A DNA stretch of 64,000 nucleotides from Zhihengliuella halotolerans (GTDB taxonomy: Bacteria > Actinomycetota > Actinomycetes > Actinomycetales > Micrococcaceae): NCBI RefSeq assembly GCF_004217565.1, contig NZ_SHLA01000001.1, forward strand, positions 1,674,001 to 1,738,000, given 5' to 3'. This document shows, one piece after another, positions 35,925-45,800 of this stretch. The position numbers were made by a program, and so were the translations under genes. How positions within the stretch are numbered: the first letter of the stretch is position 1; each line of letters opens with the position of its first letter. The notes beneath the pieces are model-generated. The model had not been told where the DNA came from. It searched no databases and was given only the letters and a program-made list of their open reading frames with translations.

Positions 35925-37237
35925 AGGAGATCCTCCAGCGCGTCGGCGAGGGCGGCGGTGCCGGCGGTGGCGTCGTCGTCCTCGACGTACTCCTCGGGCG
36001 AGTGGCTGATGCCCGAGGGGTTGCGTACGAAGAGCATGCCGGTGGGCACCTCGGCGGCGAGGACGCCGGCGTCGTGCCCGGCGCCGGTGGCCAGCGCCGG
36101 GGCGCCCGGGATCGTGCGCGCCGTGGAGGCGGCCAGGGCGCGCGTGAGCGAGGCGTCGAAGTGCACGGTGGCCGAGAGCGACTCCTCGGTCAGCTCCACG
36201 CTGCACCCCTCGAGCGCGGCGATGCGCTGGGCCTGCTCGTGGATCTGCGTCACCAATGCGGCGGTGACGGCGTCGTCCGCGTGACGGACGTCCATCCAGA
36301 GGTCCACGCGGGAGGCGATCACGTTGGTGCCGCCGGGGACCGGCTCCAGCCGGCCGACCGTCGCACGGGCCCCCGGCTGCGCGGCACCGGTGCTGCGGAT
36401 CGCGAGCACGGCCTGCGATGCGGCGATCATCGGGTCGGCGCGGTCGGTCATGAGCGTGGTGCCGGCGTGGTTGCCCTGGCCGGTGAAGGACAGGCGCCAG
36501 CGGCCGTGGCCGAGGATCGAGGAGGCGACGGCGACGGCGGGCCCGCGCCCGGCCGCGTCCGTGTACTCCTCAGTGTTCAGGCCGCGGCCCTGCTCCACGT
36601 GCAGCTCGACGAAGTCGCCGATGCGGGAGAGCGCGAGCTCGTCGCGGCCCATCGCGTCCGGGTCGAGCCCGATCGCGCGGGAGGCCTCGGCGAACGTCGT
36701 CCCGCGCTCGTCCTTGAGGTTCAGGGCGCGCACCGGGTCGATCGCGCCCGTGATGAGGCGCGAGCCCAGGCAGGCGACGCCGAACGCCGACCCTTCCTCC
36801 TCGGGGAAGACGGCGATCGCGAAGGCGCGGCGCCGGGCCAGCGTGCCGGCGGCCTCGCGGGCGGCAAGCACGTCGAACGCGGCGAGGGCGGAGGCGACAC
36901 CGAGGGGGCCGTCGAAGGGCCCGCCGCCCGGCACCGAGTCGAGGTGGGAGCCGGTGACCAGCGCGCCGGCGCGGGGATCGGCACCGTCGGCGGCGGCGTC
37001 GTGCCCGGCGGGCAAGTCCCACCAGGCCCAGATGACACCGTTGGCGTCGCGCTCGACGGCGAGGCCGCGGGAGGTGGCTTCGGCGACGAACCACTCGCGC
37101 AGCTCGAGCTCGGCGGACGAGTAGACGGGGCGCGAGTAGCCGCCGCGGCGGGCGTCGCGGCCGGTGTCGGCAATCGCCGCCATGAGGGAGTTGACGGCGG
37201 CGAGGCGCGGGGCCTCGCCGATGAGGGCTTCTGTCAT
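35921..37237 (-). CDS. M20-family amidohydrolase (allantoate amidohydrolase-like; candidate N-formylglutamate deformylase)
   Basis: The 438-residue enzyme has the di-metal M20 set: GSHLDSVPGGGPFDG (His and bridging Asp), FPEEEGSAFG (Glu-Glu), ELHVEQGRGL (His), the dimerisation domain GQGNHAGTTLMTDR, and the late ligand SGISHSPEEY. It resembles allantoate amidohydrolase and N-carbamoyl amino-acid amidases. Within the hut operon, between yjiH and hutF and coupled to hutF by GTGA, it has no reason to act on allantoate. Because no hutG is seen, hydrolysis of N-formylglutamate to glutamate and formate is a reasonable inference. Confidence 0.85.
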   Translation of the reverse strand: MTEALIGEAPRLAAVNSLMAAIADTGRDARRGGYSRPVYSSAELELREWFVAEATSRGLAVERDANGVIWAWWDLPAGHDAAADGADPRAGALVTGSHLDSVPGGGPFDGPLGVASALAAFDVLAAREAAGTLARRRAFAIAVFPEEEGSAFGVACLGSRLITGAIDPVRALNLKDERGTTFAEASRAIGLDPDAMGRDELALSRIGDFVELHVEQGRGLNTEEYTDAAGRGPAVAVASSILGHGRWRLSFTGQGNHAGTTLMTDRADPMIAASQAVLAIRSTGAAQPGARATVGRLEPVPGGTNVIASRVDLWMDVRHADDAVTAALVTQIHEQAQRIAALEGCSVELTEESLSATVHFDASLTRALAASTARTIPGAPALATGAGHDAGVLAAEVPTGMLFVRNPSGISHSPEEYVEDDDATAGTAALADALEDLL

Positions 37238-37238
37238 G

Positions 37239-38576
37239 TCATGACCTTCCGACGATGAGGTAGGCGAGGGGCGTGGCGATGATCAGGGTCAGGGCCACAC
37301 GCTGGGCCCAGACGACCACGAGCTGCCACAGCTTGATCGGGATGCGCGTGGCCAGGATGCAGGGCACGAGCGCGGAGAAGAAGATGATCGCGGAGACGCA
37401 GACGACGCCGATGACCAGGCGCAGCAGCTCGGACGGATGCCCGGCCACGACGGTCGCCGGCAGGAACATTTCGGCGATGCCGACGGCCGAGGCCTTGGCC
37501 GCGAGCATCGGGTCCGGCAGCTGCAGCGCCCACGTGATCGGGAAGAACACGTACCCGAGCCAGTCGAAGACGGGCGTGTAGCGGGCCAGGACGAGTCCGA
37601 GCAGGCCGACCGAGAGGATCGAAGGCAGGATCGCCATCGCCATCAGCACGCCGTCCTTGAAGTTGCTCCAGACGTTGCGGCCGAGGCTCGGGGCCTGGGC
37701 GAGGACGCCGCGTGCCTCCGACCAGGCCGCCGCGAGACGGCTGCCGGTGACCTTCCGCTCCGGCTTCGCCTCGACGCCCTCGAAGGTCTCGTCGGGGATG
37801 CGGCTCAGCGGCGGGATCCGGACCGTGATCGCGGTGACCGCGAACGTGACGGCGAACGTCAGGAAGAAGTACGGCAGCCAGAGGTGCATGAGCTCCAGGG
37901 TCTTGGCGACGATCAGCATGAACGTCACCGAGACGGTCGAGAAGCCGGTGGCGATGATCGCCGCGTCCCGCGCCGTGTAGCGCCCGGACTGGTAGACCCG
38001 GTTGGTGATCAGCAGGCCCAGGGAGTAGCTGCCCACGAAGGAGGCGACGGCGTCGATCGCCGAGCGCCCGGGCGTGCGCCACAGCGGGCGCATGACGGGC
38101 TGGAGTATCACGCCGACGAACTCCATGAGCCCGTACCCGACCAGCAGGGCCAGGAACACGGCCCCGATCGGGACGATGAGCCCGACCGGGATCACGAGCT
38201 TCTCGAACAGGAACGGTCCGAGGTCCGGTTCGAACAGCCACGCCGGACCGACGCCGAAGACGAGCGCAACGCCCGCGGCCAGGCCGGCGATGTTCAGGAA
38301 GGCGAACACGCGCTTGGTGCCGGACTCCCGCCAGCGCCCTGTCGCGAACGGGTACACGGTGCCCGCGGCGATCAGGGCCAGCGCGACGTACTTCACGGCG
38401 CCGCCGAGCAGCGTCGCCGCGAGGGTGACGAGGTGGTCGAGCGGGATCGTGTTCTTCTCCCCGATGGTGACGGGGACGAAGAACATGAAGAGGCCGATGG
38501 CGCTGTAGAGGAAGAAGCGCCAGAGTCCGCGCGTGGCGGCGGGTGCGGACGTCGTCGTCCGGCGTGGCTGTTCCAT
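37239..38576 (-). CDS. YjiH-family membrane protein (nucleoside-recognition/gate type)
   Basis: The 445-residue protein has about ten membrane helices, beginning FLYSAIGLFMFFVPVTIG, with gate-like segments SYSLGLLITNRVYQSGRYT and IGVVCVSAIIFFSALVPCI. YjiH proteins are of unknown function. Its place inside the hut operon, with an AGGAGG overlapping the end of hutU, suggests uptake of histidine or urocanate, since no other transporter is in the locus. Confidence 0.82.
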   Translation of the reverse strand: MEQPRRTTTSAPAATRGLWRFFLYSAIGLFMFFVPVTIGEKNTIPLDHLVTLAATLLGGAVKYVALALIAAGTVYPFATGRWRESGTKRVFAFLNIAGLAAGVALVFGVGPAWLFEPDLGPFLFEKLVIPVGLIVPIGAVFLALLVGYGLMEFVGVILQPVMRPLWRTPGRSAIDAVASFVGSYSLGLLITNRVYQSGRYTARDAAIIATGFSTVSVTFMLIVAKTLELMHLWLPYFFLTFAVTFAVTAITVRIPPLSRIPDETFEGVEAKPERKVTGSRLAAAWSEARGVLAQAPSLGRNVWSNFKDGVLMAMAILPSILSVGLLGLVLARYTPVFDWLGYVFFPITWALQLPDPMLAAKASAVGIAEMFLPATVVAGHPSELLRLVIGVVCVSAIIFFSALVPCILATRIPIKLWQLVVVWAQRVALTLIIATPLAYLIVGRS

Positions 38577-38585
38577 GGGACCCTC

Positions 38586-40301
38586 CTACTCCGCCATCGG
38601 GATGCGGACGCCGCGCTCGGCGGCGACCTCGTGGGCGCGGTCGTAGCCAGCGTCGACGTGACGGATGACGCCCATGCCCGGGTCGTTGGTCAGCAGCGCC
38701 TCGAGCTTAGCCGCGGCGAGCTCGGTGCCGTCGGCCACGGAGACCTGACCGGCGTGGATCGAGCGGCCGATGCCTACGCCGCCGCCGTGGTGGATCGAGA
38801 CCCAGGTCGCGCCGGAGGACGCTGCCGTCAGGGCGTTGAGAAGCGGCCAGTCGGCGATCGCGTCGGAGCCGTCGGCCATGGCCTCGGTCTCGCGGTACGG
38901 GCTCGCGACGGAGCCGGAGTCGAGGTGGTCGCGGCCGATCACGATCGGAGCGGAGACCTTGCCCTCGGCGACGAGCCGGTTGAAGAGCAGGCCGGCCTTG
39001 GCACGGTCGCCGTAGCCGAGCCAGCAGATGCGCGCCGGCAGGCCCTCGAACTCGACGCGCTCAGCGGCGGCGTCGAGCCACTTGTGCAGGTGGGCGTTCT
39101 CCGGGAAGAGCTCCTTGAGCGCCTCATCGGTCACGCGGATGTCCTCCGGGTCGCCGGAGAGGGCCACCCAGCGGAACGGGCCGAGGCCCTCGCAGAAGAG
39201 CGGGCGGATGTACGCCGGGACGAAGCCGGGGAATTCGAAGGCGCGGTCGTAGCCGCCCGTGCGGGCCTCGTCGCGGATGGAGTTGCCGTAGTCGAAGACC
39301 TCGGCGCCGGCGTCCTGGAACTCGACCATGGCGCGCACCTGCTTGGCCATCGAGGCCTGGGCCTTGAGCGTGAAGTCCTCCGGGTCGGCGGCGGCCGCGG
39401 CGTGCCACTGCTCCACGGAGGTGCCCTCGGGCAAGTAGGACAGCGGGTCGTGCGCGGAGGTCTGGTCGGTGACGACGTCGATCGTCAGCTCGCCTGCGTT
39501 GTGGCGACGCAGGAGTTCGCCGAAGACCTCGGCGGCGTTGCCGACGTAGCCCACGGACCAGCCGCGGCGCTCGGCCTTGGCCTGGTTGACCTTGGCGATG
39601 GCCGTGTCGAGGTCGGTCTCGACCTCGTCGAGGTAGCGCTTGGAGGCGCGGCGGCGCAGCCGGGTCTCGTCGACGTCGACGATGAGGCACGCGCCGTCGT
39701 TCAGGGTCACGGCGAGCGGCTGGGCGCCGCCCATGCCGCCGCAGCCGCCCGTGAGGGTCAGCGTGCCGGCGAGAGGGCCCTCGTTCTCGGCGCCCGCGGC
39801 GAGGCGGCCCTCTGCCTGGAGCTTGCGGCCGACGGCGGCGAAGGTCTCGTAGGTGCCCTGCAGGATGCCCTGGGTGCCGATGTAGATCCAGGACCCGGCG
39901 GTCATCTGGCCGTACATCATGAGCTCCTCGGCCTCGAGCTTGCGGAACTCGGGCCAGTTCGCCCAGTCGCCGACGAGGTTGGAGTTGGCGATGAGCACGC
40001 GCGGGGCCCACTTGTTGGTCGTGAAGACGCCGACGGGCTTGCCGGACTGCACGAGCAGGGTCTCGTTGTCCTCGAGGTTCTCGAGCGTGCGCGTGATGGC
40101 GTCGTACGCCTCCCACGAGCGGGCGGCACGGCCGGTGCCGCCGTAGACCACGAGGTCCTCGGGACGCTCGGCGACCTCGGGATCGAGGTTGTTCATCAGC
40201 ATGCGCAGCGGGGCCTCGGTCTGCCAGGACTTGGCGGTGATCTCGGTGCCGCGCGCCGCGCGGATGCTGCGGGACGGGTCGTGCTGGGTGAAGGTGCTCA
40301 T
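38586..40301 (-). CDS. hutU: Urocanate hydratase
   Basis: HutU converts urocanate to imidazolonepropionate using tightly bound NAD. The 571-residue protein has [49 protein letters not shown] (NAD site) and [19 protein letters not shown], all conserved. AAGGAG precedes ATG 40301, which overlaps the IclR stop by four bases (ATGA). It lies between the IclR regulator and yjiH. Confidence 0.97.
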   Translation of the reverse strand: MSTFTQHDPSRSIRAARGTEITAKSWQTEAPLRMLMNNLDPEVAERPEDLVVYGGTGRAARSWEAYDAITRTLENLEDNETLLVQSGKPVGVFTTNKWAPRVLIANSNLVGDWANWPEFRKLEAEELMMYGQMTAGSWIYIGTQGILQGTYETFAAVGRKLQAEGRLAAGAENEGPLAGTLTLTGGCGGMGGAQPLAVTLNDGACLIVDVDETRLRRRASKRYLDEVETDLDTAIAKVNQAKAERRGWSVGYVGNAAEVFGELLRRHNAGELTIDVVTDQTSAHDPLSYLPEGTSVEQWHAAAAADPEDFTLKAQASMAKQVRAMVEFQDAGAEVFDYGNSIRDEARTGGYDRAFEFPGFVPAYIRPLFCEGLGPFRWVALSGDPEDIRVTDEALKELFPENAHLHKWLDAAAERVEFEGLPARICWLGYGDRAKAGLLFNRLVAEGKVSAPIVIGRDHLDSGSVASPYRETEAMADGSDAIADWPLLNALTAASSGATWVSIHHGGGVGIGRSIHAGQVSVADGTELAAAKLEALLTNDPGMGVIRHVDAGYDRAHEVAAERGVRIPMAE

Positions 40302-41011
40302 GTGGTTCTCTCCTTGGTCGCGGCGTCAGCGGCGCTGGCCGGGGTCTGTTCTGTCGTGAGTAGGTGTGCGGCCTCGAGCGCCACACGGGCGCCGATCGAG
40401 GCGGTGATCTCTTCGGTGATGCGGTAGGTGGGGACGACGACGGAGAGCGCGGCGACGACGCGCTCGTCGCCGGCCGTGCCGACCGTGACGGGCGCGGCGA
40501 TCGCCGTGACGTCCTTTTCGACGCCACGGTCGACGACGACGTACCCGGCTTCCGGGGTACCCCCGCGCAGGACGGTGCCGACGGCGGTCCCCTCCAGCGG
40601 GATGCTGCGCCCGACCCACGAGGCGTGGCGGACCGAGTGGGTGCCCTCCTCGACCGCGATGTAGATGCTGTGCTCTTGCGCGGTGCCGCCGGCGGCCGGG
40701 ACGCTCAGGTACGCCGACTCGCCCGTCATCGCCACGAGCCGGCGCAGCGGTTCGGCGGCGAGGGAGACGAGCGATTCGTGGCTGAGCGCCTGGGCGCCCA
40801 GCTGGACGATGCGCATCCCGGGCCGGTAACCGGCGTCGTCCTCCTTGCGGACGAAGCCGCTGGCCTCGAGCGTGCGCAGCAGGCGCAGGGCCGTGGAGGC
40901 CGAGAGCCCGGTCTCGCGGGCGGCCTCCGCGAGGCTGAGGCTGCCGGAATCGCACACGGCGCCGAGCAGCGCGAGCGCCCGGTCGACGGTGCGGGTTCCC
41001 GATTCGGCCAT
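40298..41011 (-). CDS. IclR-family transcriptional regulator (likely hut regulator)
   Basis: The 237-residue protein has the IclR winged helix (about residues 8-60, [16 protein letters not shown], with recognition helix [17 protein letters not shown]) and the effector domain (about 75-235). It heads the hutU operon, so it is likely an autoregulated repressor or activator responding to urocanate or another pathway intermediate. ATG 41011 follows AAGGAGGG. Two inverted repeats in the intergenic region shared with hutH are probable binding sites. Confidence 0.9.
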   Translation of the reverse strand: MAESGTRTVDRALALLGAVCDSGSLSLAEAARETGLSASTALRLLRTLEASGFVRKEDDAGYRPGMRIVQLGAQALSHESLVSLAAEPLRRLVAMTGESAYLSVPAAGGTAQEHSIYIAVEEGTHSVRHASWVGRSIPLEGTAVGTVLRGGTPEAGYVVVDRGVEKDVTAIAAPVTVGTAGDERVVAALSVVVPTYRITEEITASIGARVALEAAHLLTTEQTPASAADAATKERTT

Positions 41012-41035
41012 GATCCCTCCTTGATTCTTCCGAAG

Positions 41036-41101
41036 TTTTCGTCCGCAGAGGCCCTCCGGTCTTGCCACCGGACGAAATCTACGTTTCACTTATTGAAACG
41101 T
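41036..41101. promoter_or_regulatory. Two inverted repeats between IclR and hutH
   Basis: ACGTTTCA-CTTAT-TGAAACGT (41081-41101) is a perfect eight-base-arm palindrome, typical in size for IclR operators. A second inverted repeat has arms TTTCGTCCG (41037-41045) and CGGACGAAA (41069-41077). Both lie in the shared control region of the divergent hutU and hutH operons. Confidence 0.6.
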
Positions 41102-41156
41102 GAATTGCACCGATTGGCAAGACCCCGAAGTCATCGCCCCACCCGGAAGGACTCCC

Positions 41157-42719
41157 ATGACCACCACGATCCCGCTCACCCCCGCAGCGCTCTCCCCCGA
41201 GGACGTCGTCGCGGTCGCCCGCCACGGCGCGCACGTGAGCATCTCCGCCGAATCCGCGGCCGCCATGCGGGAATCGCGCCAAGTCATCGACGACCTCGCG
41301 CACGACACCCGCCCGCACTACGGCGTCTCCACCGGCTTCGGAGCGCTGGCGACCAAGCAGATCCCGTCCGAGCTGCGCGCCCAGCTGCAGCGCTCCCTGA
41401 TCCGCTCCCACGCCGCCTCGTCCGGCGCCGAGGTCGACCGCGAGATCGTGCGCGGCCTCATGCTCAACCGCCTGCACACCATGGCGACGGGCCGCACGGG
41501 TGTTCGCCCCGAGGTCGCCGAGGCCTACGCCGCCGTCCTGAACGCCGGGATCACTCCGGTCGTCGGCGAATACGGTTCGCTCGGCTGCTCGGGTGACCTC
41601 GCCCCGCTTTCGCACTGCGCGCTCGCGGTCATGGGCGAGGGCAAGGTCCGCACCGCGAACGGCGAGCTCGTCGACGCCGCCGACGCGCTCGCCGCGGCCG
41701 GCATCACCCCCGTCGTCTTGGCCGAGAAGGAGGGCCTGGCCCTCATCAACGGCACCGACGGCATGCTCGGCATGCTGCTACTGGCCGCCTCCGACCTGCA
41801 TCGCCTCGTCTCGACGGCCGACCTGGCCGCCGCGATGAGCGTCGAGGGCCTGCTCGGCACCGACAGCGTCTTCGCCGAGGACCTGCACGCCCTGCGCCCG
41901 CAGCCCGGGCAGCTCGCCTCGGCCGCCAACATGCGCGCGGTGCTGACCGGCTCGCCGCTGATCCAGGCGCAGAAGGACGGCGCTCACGCGTTCACCCGCG
42001 TGCAGGATGCGTACTCGCTGCGCTGTGCTCCGCAGGTTCACGGCGCGGTGCGCGCCACGCTGGACCACGCCGAGTCGGTCGCCGGCTACGAGCTGGCCTC
42101 CGCCGTCGACAACCCCGTCGTGACGACGGACGGCCGCGTCGAGTCCAACGGCAACTTCCACGGCGCCCCCGTCGGCTACGTGCTCGACTTCCTCGCGATC
42201 GCGACGGCGGATCTGGCCTCGATCTCCGAGCGCCGCACCGACCGCTTCCTCGATAAGGCCCGCAGCCACGGCCTCAACGCGTTCCTCGCCGACGACCCGG
42301 GTGTCGACTCGGGCCACATGATCGCCCAGTACACGCAGGCCGGCATCGTCTCGGAGCTCAAGCGCCTCGCGAACCCGGCCTCCGTCGACTCGATCCCGAG
42401 CTCGGCCATGCAGGAGGACCACGTGTCGATGGGCTGGGCGGCCGGCCTGAAGCTGCGCCGCAGCGTCGACGGCCTGACGCGCGTGCTCGCGATCGAGCTG
42501 CTCACGAGCGCCCGCGCCCTCGACATGCGCGACGGCGGCCTCGCCTCGGGCCAGTCCTCCCCCGTCATCACCGCCGTGCGCGCCGCGATCCGCGAGGTCG
42601 TCGAGGGCCCCGGCACGGACCGCTACCTGGCCCCGGAGATCGAGGCGGTCCGCCTACTCGTCGACGACGGCACGCTGCTCGCGGCCGCGAACTCGGCGGC
42701 GGCCTCGCCGTTGATCTGA
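41157..42719 (+). CDS. hutH: Histidine ammonia-lyase
   Basis: HutH removes ammonia from histidine to make urocanate using the self-formed MIO group. The 520-residue protein has STGFGALA, the MIO loop GSLGCSGDLAPLSH, and AQYTQAG-type C-terminal segments. The MIO tripeptide is Cys144-Ser145-Gly146, whereas most family members have Ala-Ser-Gly. GGAAGG precedes ATG 41157. It is divergent from the IclR-hut operon and shares its operators. Confidence 0.96.
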   Translation: MTTTIPLTPAALSPEDVVAVARHGAHVSISAESAAAMRESRQVIDDLAHDTRPHYGVSTGFGALATKQIPSELRAQLQRSLIRSHAASSGAEVDREIVRGLMLNRLHTMATGRTGVRPEVAEAYAAVLNAGITPVVGEYGSLGCSGDLAPLSHCALAVMGEGKVRTANGELVDAADALAAAGITPVVLAEKEGLALINGTDGMLGMLLLAASDLHRLVSTADLAAAMSVEGLLGTDSVFAEDLHALRPQPGQLASAANMRAVLTGSPLIQAQKDGAHAFTRVQDAYSLRCAPQVHGAVRATLDHAESVAGYELASAVDNPVVTTDGRVESNGNFHGAPVGYVLDFLAIATADLASISERRTDRFLDKARSHGLNAFLADDPGVDSGHMIAQYTQAGIVSELKRLANPASVDSIPSSAMQEDHVSMGWAAGLKLRRSVDGLTRVLAIELLTSARALDMRDGGLASGQSSPVITAVRAAIREVVEGPGTDRYLAPEIEAVRLLVDDGTLLAAANSAAASPLI

Positions 42720-42746
42720 CCATAGGCCTTCCGGCACGCGGTCGCG

Positions 42747-42777
42747 GATATACTCAGTGGTAGTTCACCTGGTGAAC
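42747..42777 (+). promoter_or_regulatory. Promoter and perfect palindromic operator of RND permease
   Basis: TATACT (42749-42754) is a good -10 box. GTTCACC-T-GGTGAAC (42763-42777) directly follows the expected transcription start. The perfect seven-base arms fit a TetR-type repressor site, but no repressor gene is adjacent. Confidence 0.55.
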
Positions 42778-42809
42778 GTCCCCGTATCCTCGACCGGAAG
42801 ACGACTCCG

Positions 42810-45800
42810 TTGCAGTTTCTCGCACGTCTGAGCCTGAAGAACCGTGCAGTGGTGGCGCTGCTGACCCTCGTGATCGCCGCCGGCGGCCTGTACTCGATGG
42901 CCTCCTTGAAGCAGGAGCTCATCCCGGACATTGAGTTCGGACAGACCACGATCATGACCACGGCCCCGGGCGCCAGCTCGGAGGTCGTGGATGAACGTAT
43001 TGCCCAGCCGCTCGCGGGCGCATTCGAGAACATCTCCGGTGTCGAGTCTGTCACGAGCACGTCCTCGCCGTCGTTGGCGATGATCACGGTCGCCTCGGCG
43101 TACGGCGAGGACCAGGCGCGGGTCGAGGCCGACCTGCGCAAGGCGATCGACTCGGTCTCCGACGAGCTCCCGGAGGGGACGGAGCCGCAGCTGATGGCCG
43201 GGTCGGTCGCCGACATCCCGGCCGTCATGCTGACCGTCTCCTCCCCGGCCGCGGCCGAGGACCTTTCGAGCGGTCTGCGCGATGCGTTCGTCCCGGAAAT
43301 CGCGCGGATCGACGGTGTCCGCGAGGTCTCCGTCGCCGGCGGGGCGACGGAGCGCATCACCATCACGCCCGACGACGACGCTCTGGCCGCCGCCGGGCTG
43401 ACCTCGCAGGCGTTCGCCGACGCGCTTGAGGCCAACGGGCAGCGGCTGCCGGCCGGGTCGCTGCTCATCGACGACGAGAACGTGTCGGTGACCGCCGGCC
43501 AGGCCGTCGAGACGCTCGAGGCGCTGCGCGAACTGCCGCTCGTGCCGACCGCTCCGCCGGCCGCCGCACCTCAGGACCCGCTGGATCCGGAAGCACCGCA
43601 AGCGCCACCGGAGCCGGCCCCCGTCCTCACGATCGACGACGTCGCGGACGTGGCCGTCGCCACCGAGGACGCCTCCTCCATCACTCGCACCAACGGAGAA
43701 CCCAGCGTCTCGGTCACGATCACCAAGACGCCCGACGCCGACGTCGTGCGGCTCTCCCACGCGATCTCCGAGGCCGTGCCGGAGGCGACAGCTGCCCTCG
43801 AGGCCGGCCTAGGCGCCGAGGCGGAGGCCACGGTCATCTTCGACCAGGCGCCGTTCGTCGAGGAGTCGATTCGGCACCTGGCCATCGAGGGCGCGCTGGG
43901 TCTGCTCTTCGCCGTCGTCGTGATCCTGCTCTTCCTCTTCTCCCTGCGGGCGACAATCGTCACCGCGATCTCGATCCCGCTCTCCGTGCTCGTGACGTTC
44001 GCCGGCCTGCACGTGAGCGGCTACACGCTGAACATGCTCACGCTCGGCGCGCTGACGATCTCGGTCGGGCGCGTCGTCGACGACTCGATTGTGGTCATCG
44101 AGAACATCAAGCGGCACCTCTCCTACGGGGAGCGCAAGTCGGCCGCGGTGTTCACCGCGGTGCGCGAGGTCGCCGGGGCCATCACGTCCTCGACGCTCGC
44201 GACCGTCGTCGTGTTCCTGCCGATCGTCTTCGTTTCCGACGCCGTCGGCGAGCTGTTCCGGCCGTTCTCCCTGACCGTGACGATCGCGATGCTCTCCTCG
44301 CTGCTCGTCGCGCTGACGATCGTGCCGGTGCTCGCCTACTGGTTCATGAAGGCCCCCGCCGGGGACGTCGACGCCGACGCGGTCCGCCGGGAGGCCGAGG
44401 CGAAGGAGACCGGATCGAAGCTGCAGCGCGCGTACGTTCCGCTGCTGCGCCGCACCCAGCGCCACCCCGTGATCACCCTGATCGCGGCGGTCGCGATCCT
44501 CGTCGGCACGGGCGCCATGGTCCCGGCCCTGAAGGTGGACTTCCTGGGCAGCACGGGCTCGAACTCCGTCATGGTCAACCAGGACTTCGACGCTTCCGCT
44601 TCGCTCGAGGCAATCTCGCGGGACGCGGCGGACACCGAGGACGCCCTGCTCGGCGTGGACGGCGTCGAATCCGTGCTCCTCACGGTCGGCGGCGACGGCT
44701 TCAGCCGCGACGCTTCGACGGGCCTGTTCATGGTCACGACCGATGCCGCCCGCGACCAGGCCGAGATCCGCGAGACGCTCGAGGCCTCGGTCTCTGGGCT
44801 CGACGCGGCCGAGCGGATCAGCTTCGGCGAGAGTGCGTCCGTCGGCGCCACGACGGTCGACGTCGAGCTGACGTCGTCTGACGGCGAGGCCCTCGCCGAA
44901 GCGTCCGACGCCGTACTCGCCGCCCTGGACGGCACCCCGGACGCGGACGCGCCGAGTTCCGACCTGGCGGCCGTGCAGCCCTCCCTCGAGGTCCGAGTGG
45001 ACCGCGCGGCCGCTGCCGAAGCCGGCCTGACGGAGCTGCAAGTCGCCTCGCTCGTCGCGGCGGCGGGCAACGAGCGTTCGATCGGAGAGCTGCGCATCGA
45101 CGACCGCAACCTCTCAGTCTTCGTGGCCGGTGGCGACTCGTACGACTCCGCCGCCGAACTGCGTGAGCTGCCGATTCCGACGGCGGCCGGGCCGGTGCCG
45201 CTCGACGACCTCGCCGACATCGAGACCGTCGACGTGCAGGATGCGATCACCCGCTCCGGTACCGAGCGCGTCGCGACCGTCTCGCTGACACCTGCGGAGG
45301 GCCAGCTCGGTGCGGTGACGGCGGCCGTCTCCGAGCGCCTGGAGACCGCGGACATTCCCGCCGACGTCGACTACGAGATCGGCGGGGCCTCCGCTCAGCA
45401 GGCGGACTCGTTCCAGCAACTGGGACTGGCCATGCTCGCGGCGATCGCGATCGTCTACATCCTGCTCGTGGCAACCTTCAAGTCACTCATGCAGCCACTC
45501 ATCCTGCTCATCTCGGTGCCGTTCGCCGCCACCGGCGCGATCCTGCTGATGCTGCTCACGGGCCGCCCGCTCGCGGTGGCCTCCCTCATCGGCATGCTGA
45601 TGCTCATCGGCATCGTGGTCACCAACGCGATCGTGCTGATCGACCTCGTCAACCAGTACCGGCGCGACGGGCAGCCGCTCGCTGAGGCGGTCGAGAACGG
45701 CGCCCGGCAGCGCCTGCGGCCGATCCTGATGACGGCCCTGGCGACGATCTGCGCACTGCTGCCGATGGCGCTCGGGGTGACCGGATCGAGCGGGTTCATC

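Noticed and set aside
35921-37237. Purine catabolism gene (allantoate degradation)
   Set aside because: No other purine-ring degradation gene is present, and the gene is embedded and coupled within the hut operon.
37437-40427. Long plus-strand open frame opposite yjiH and hutU
   Set aside because: It mirrors two well-conserved genes and has no recognisable domain; it is an antisense shadow.
42763-42777. LexA/SOS box before the RND gene
   Set aside because: The arms read GTTC...GAAC with a one-base centre, the reverse of the actinobacterial GAAC-N4-GTTC SOS box.
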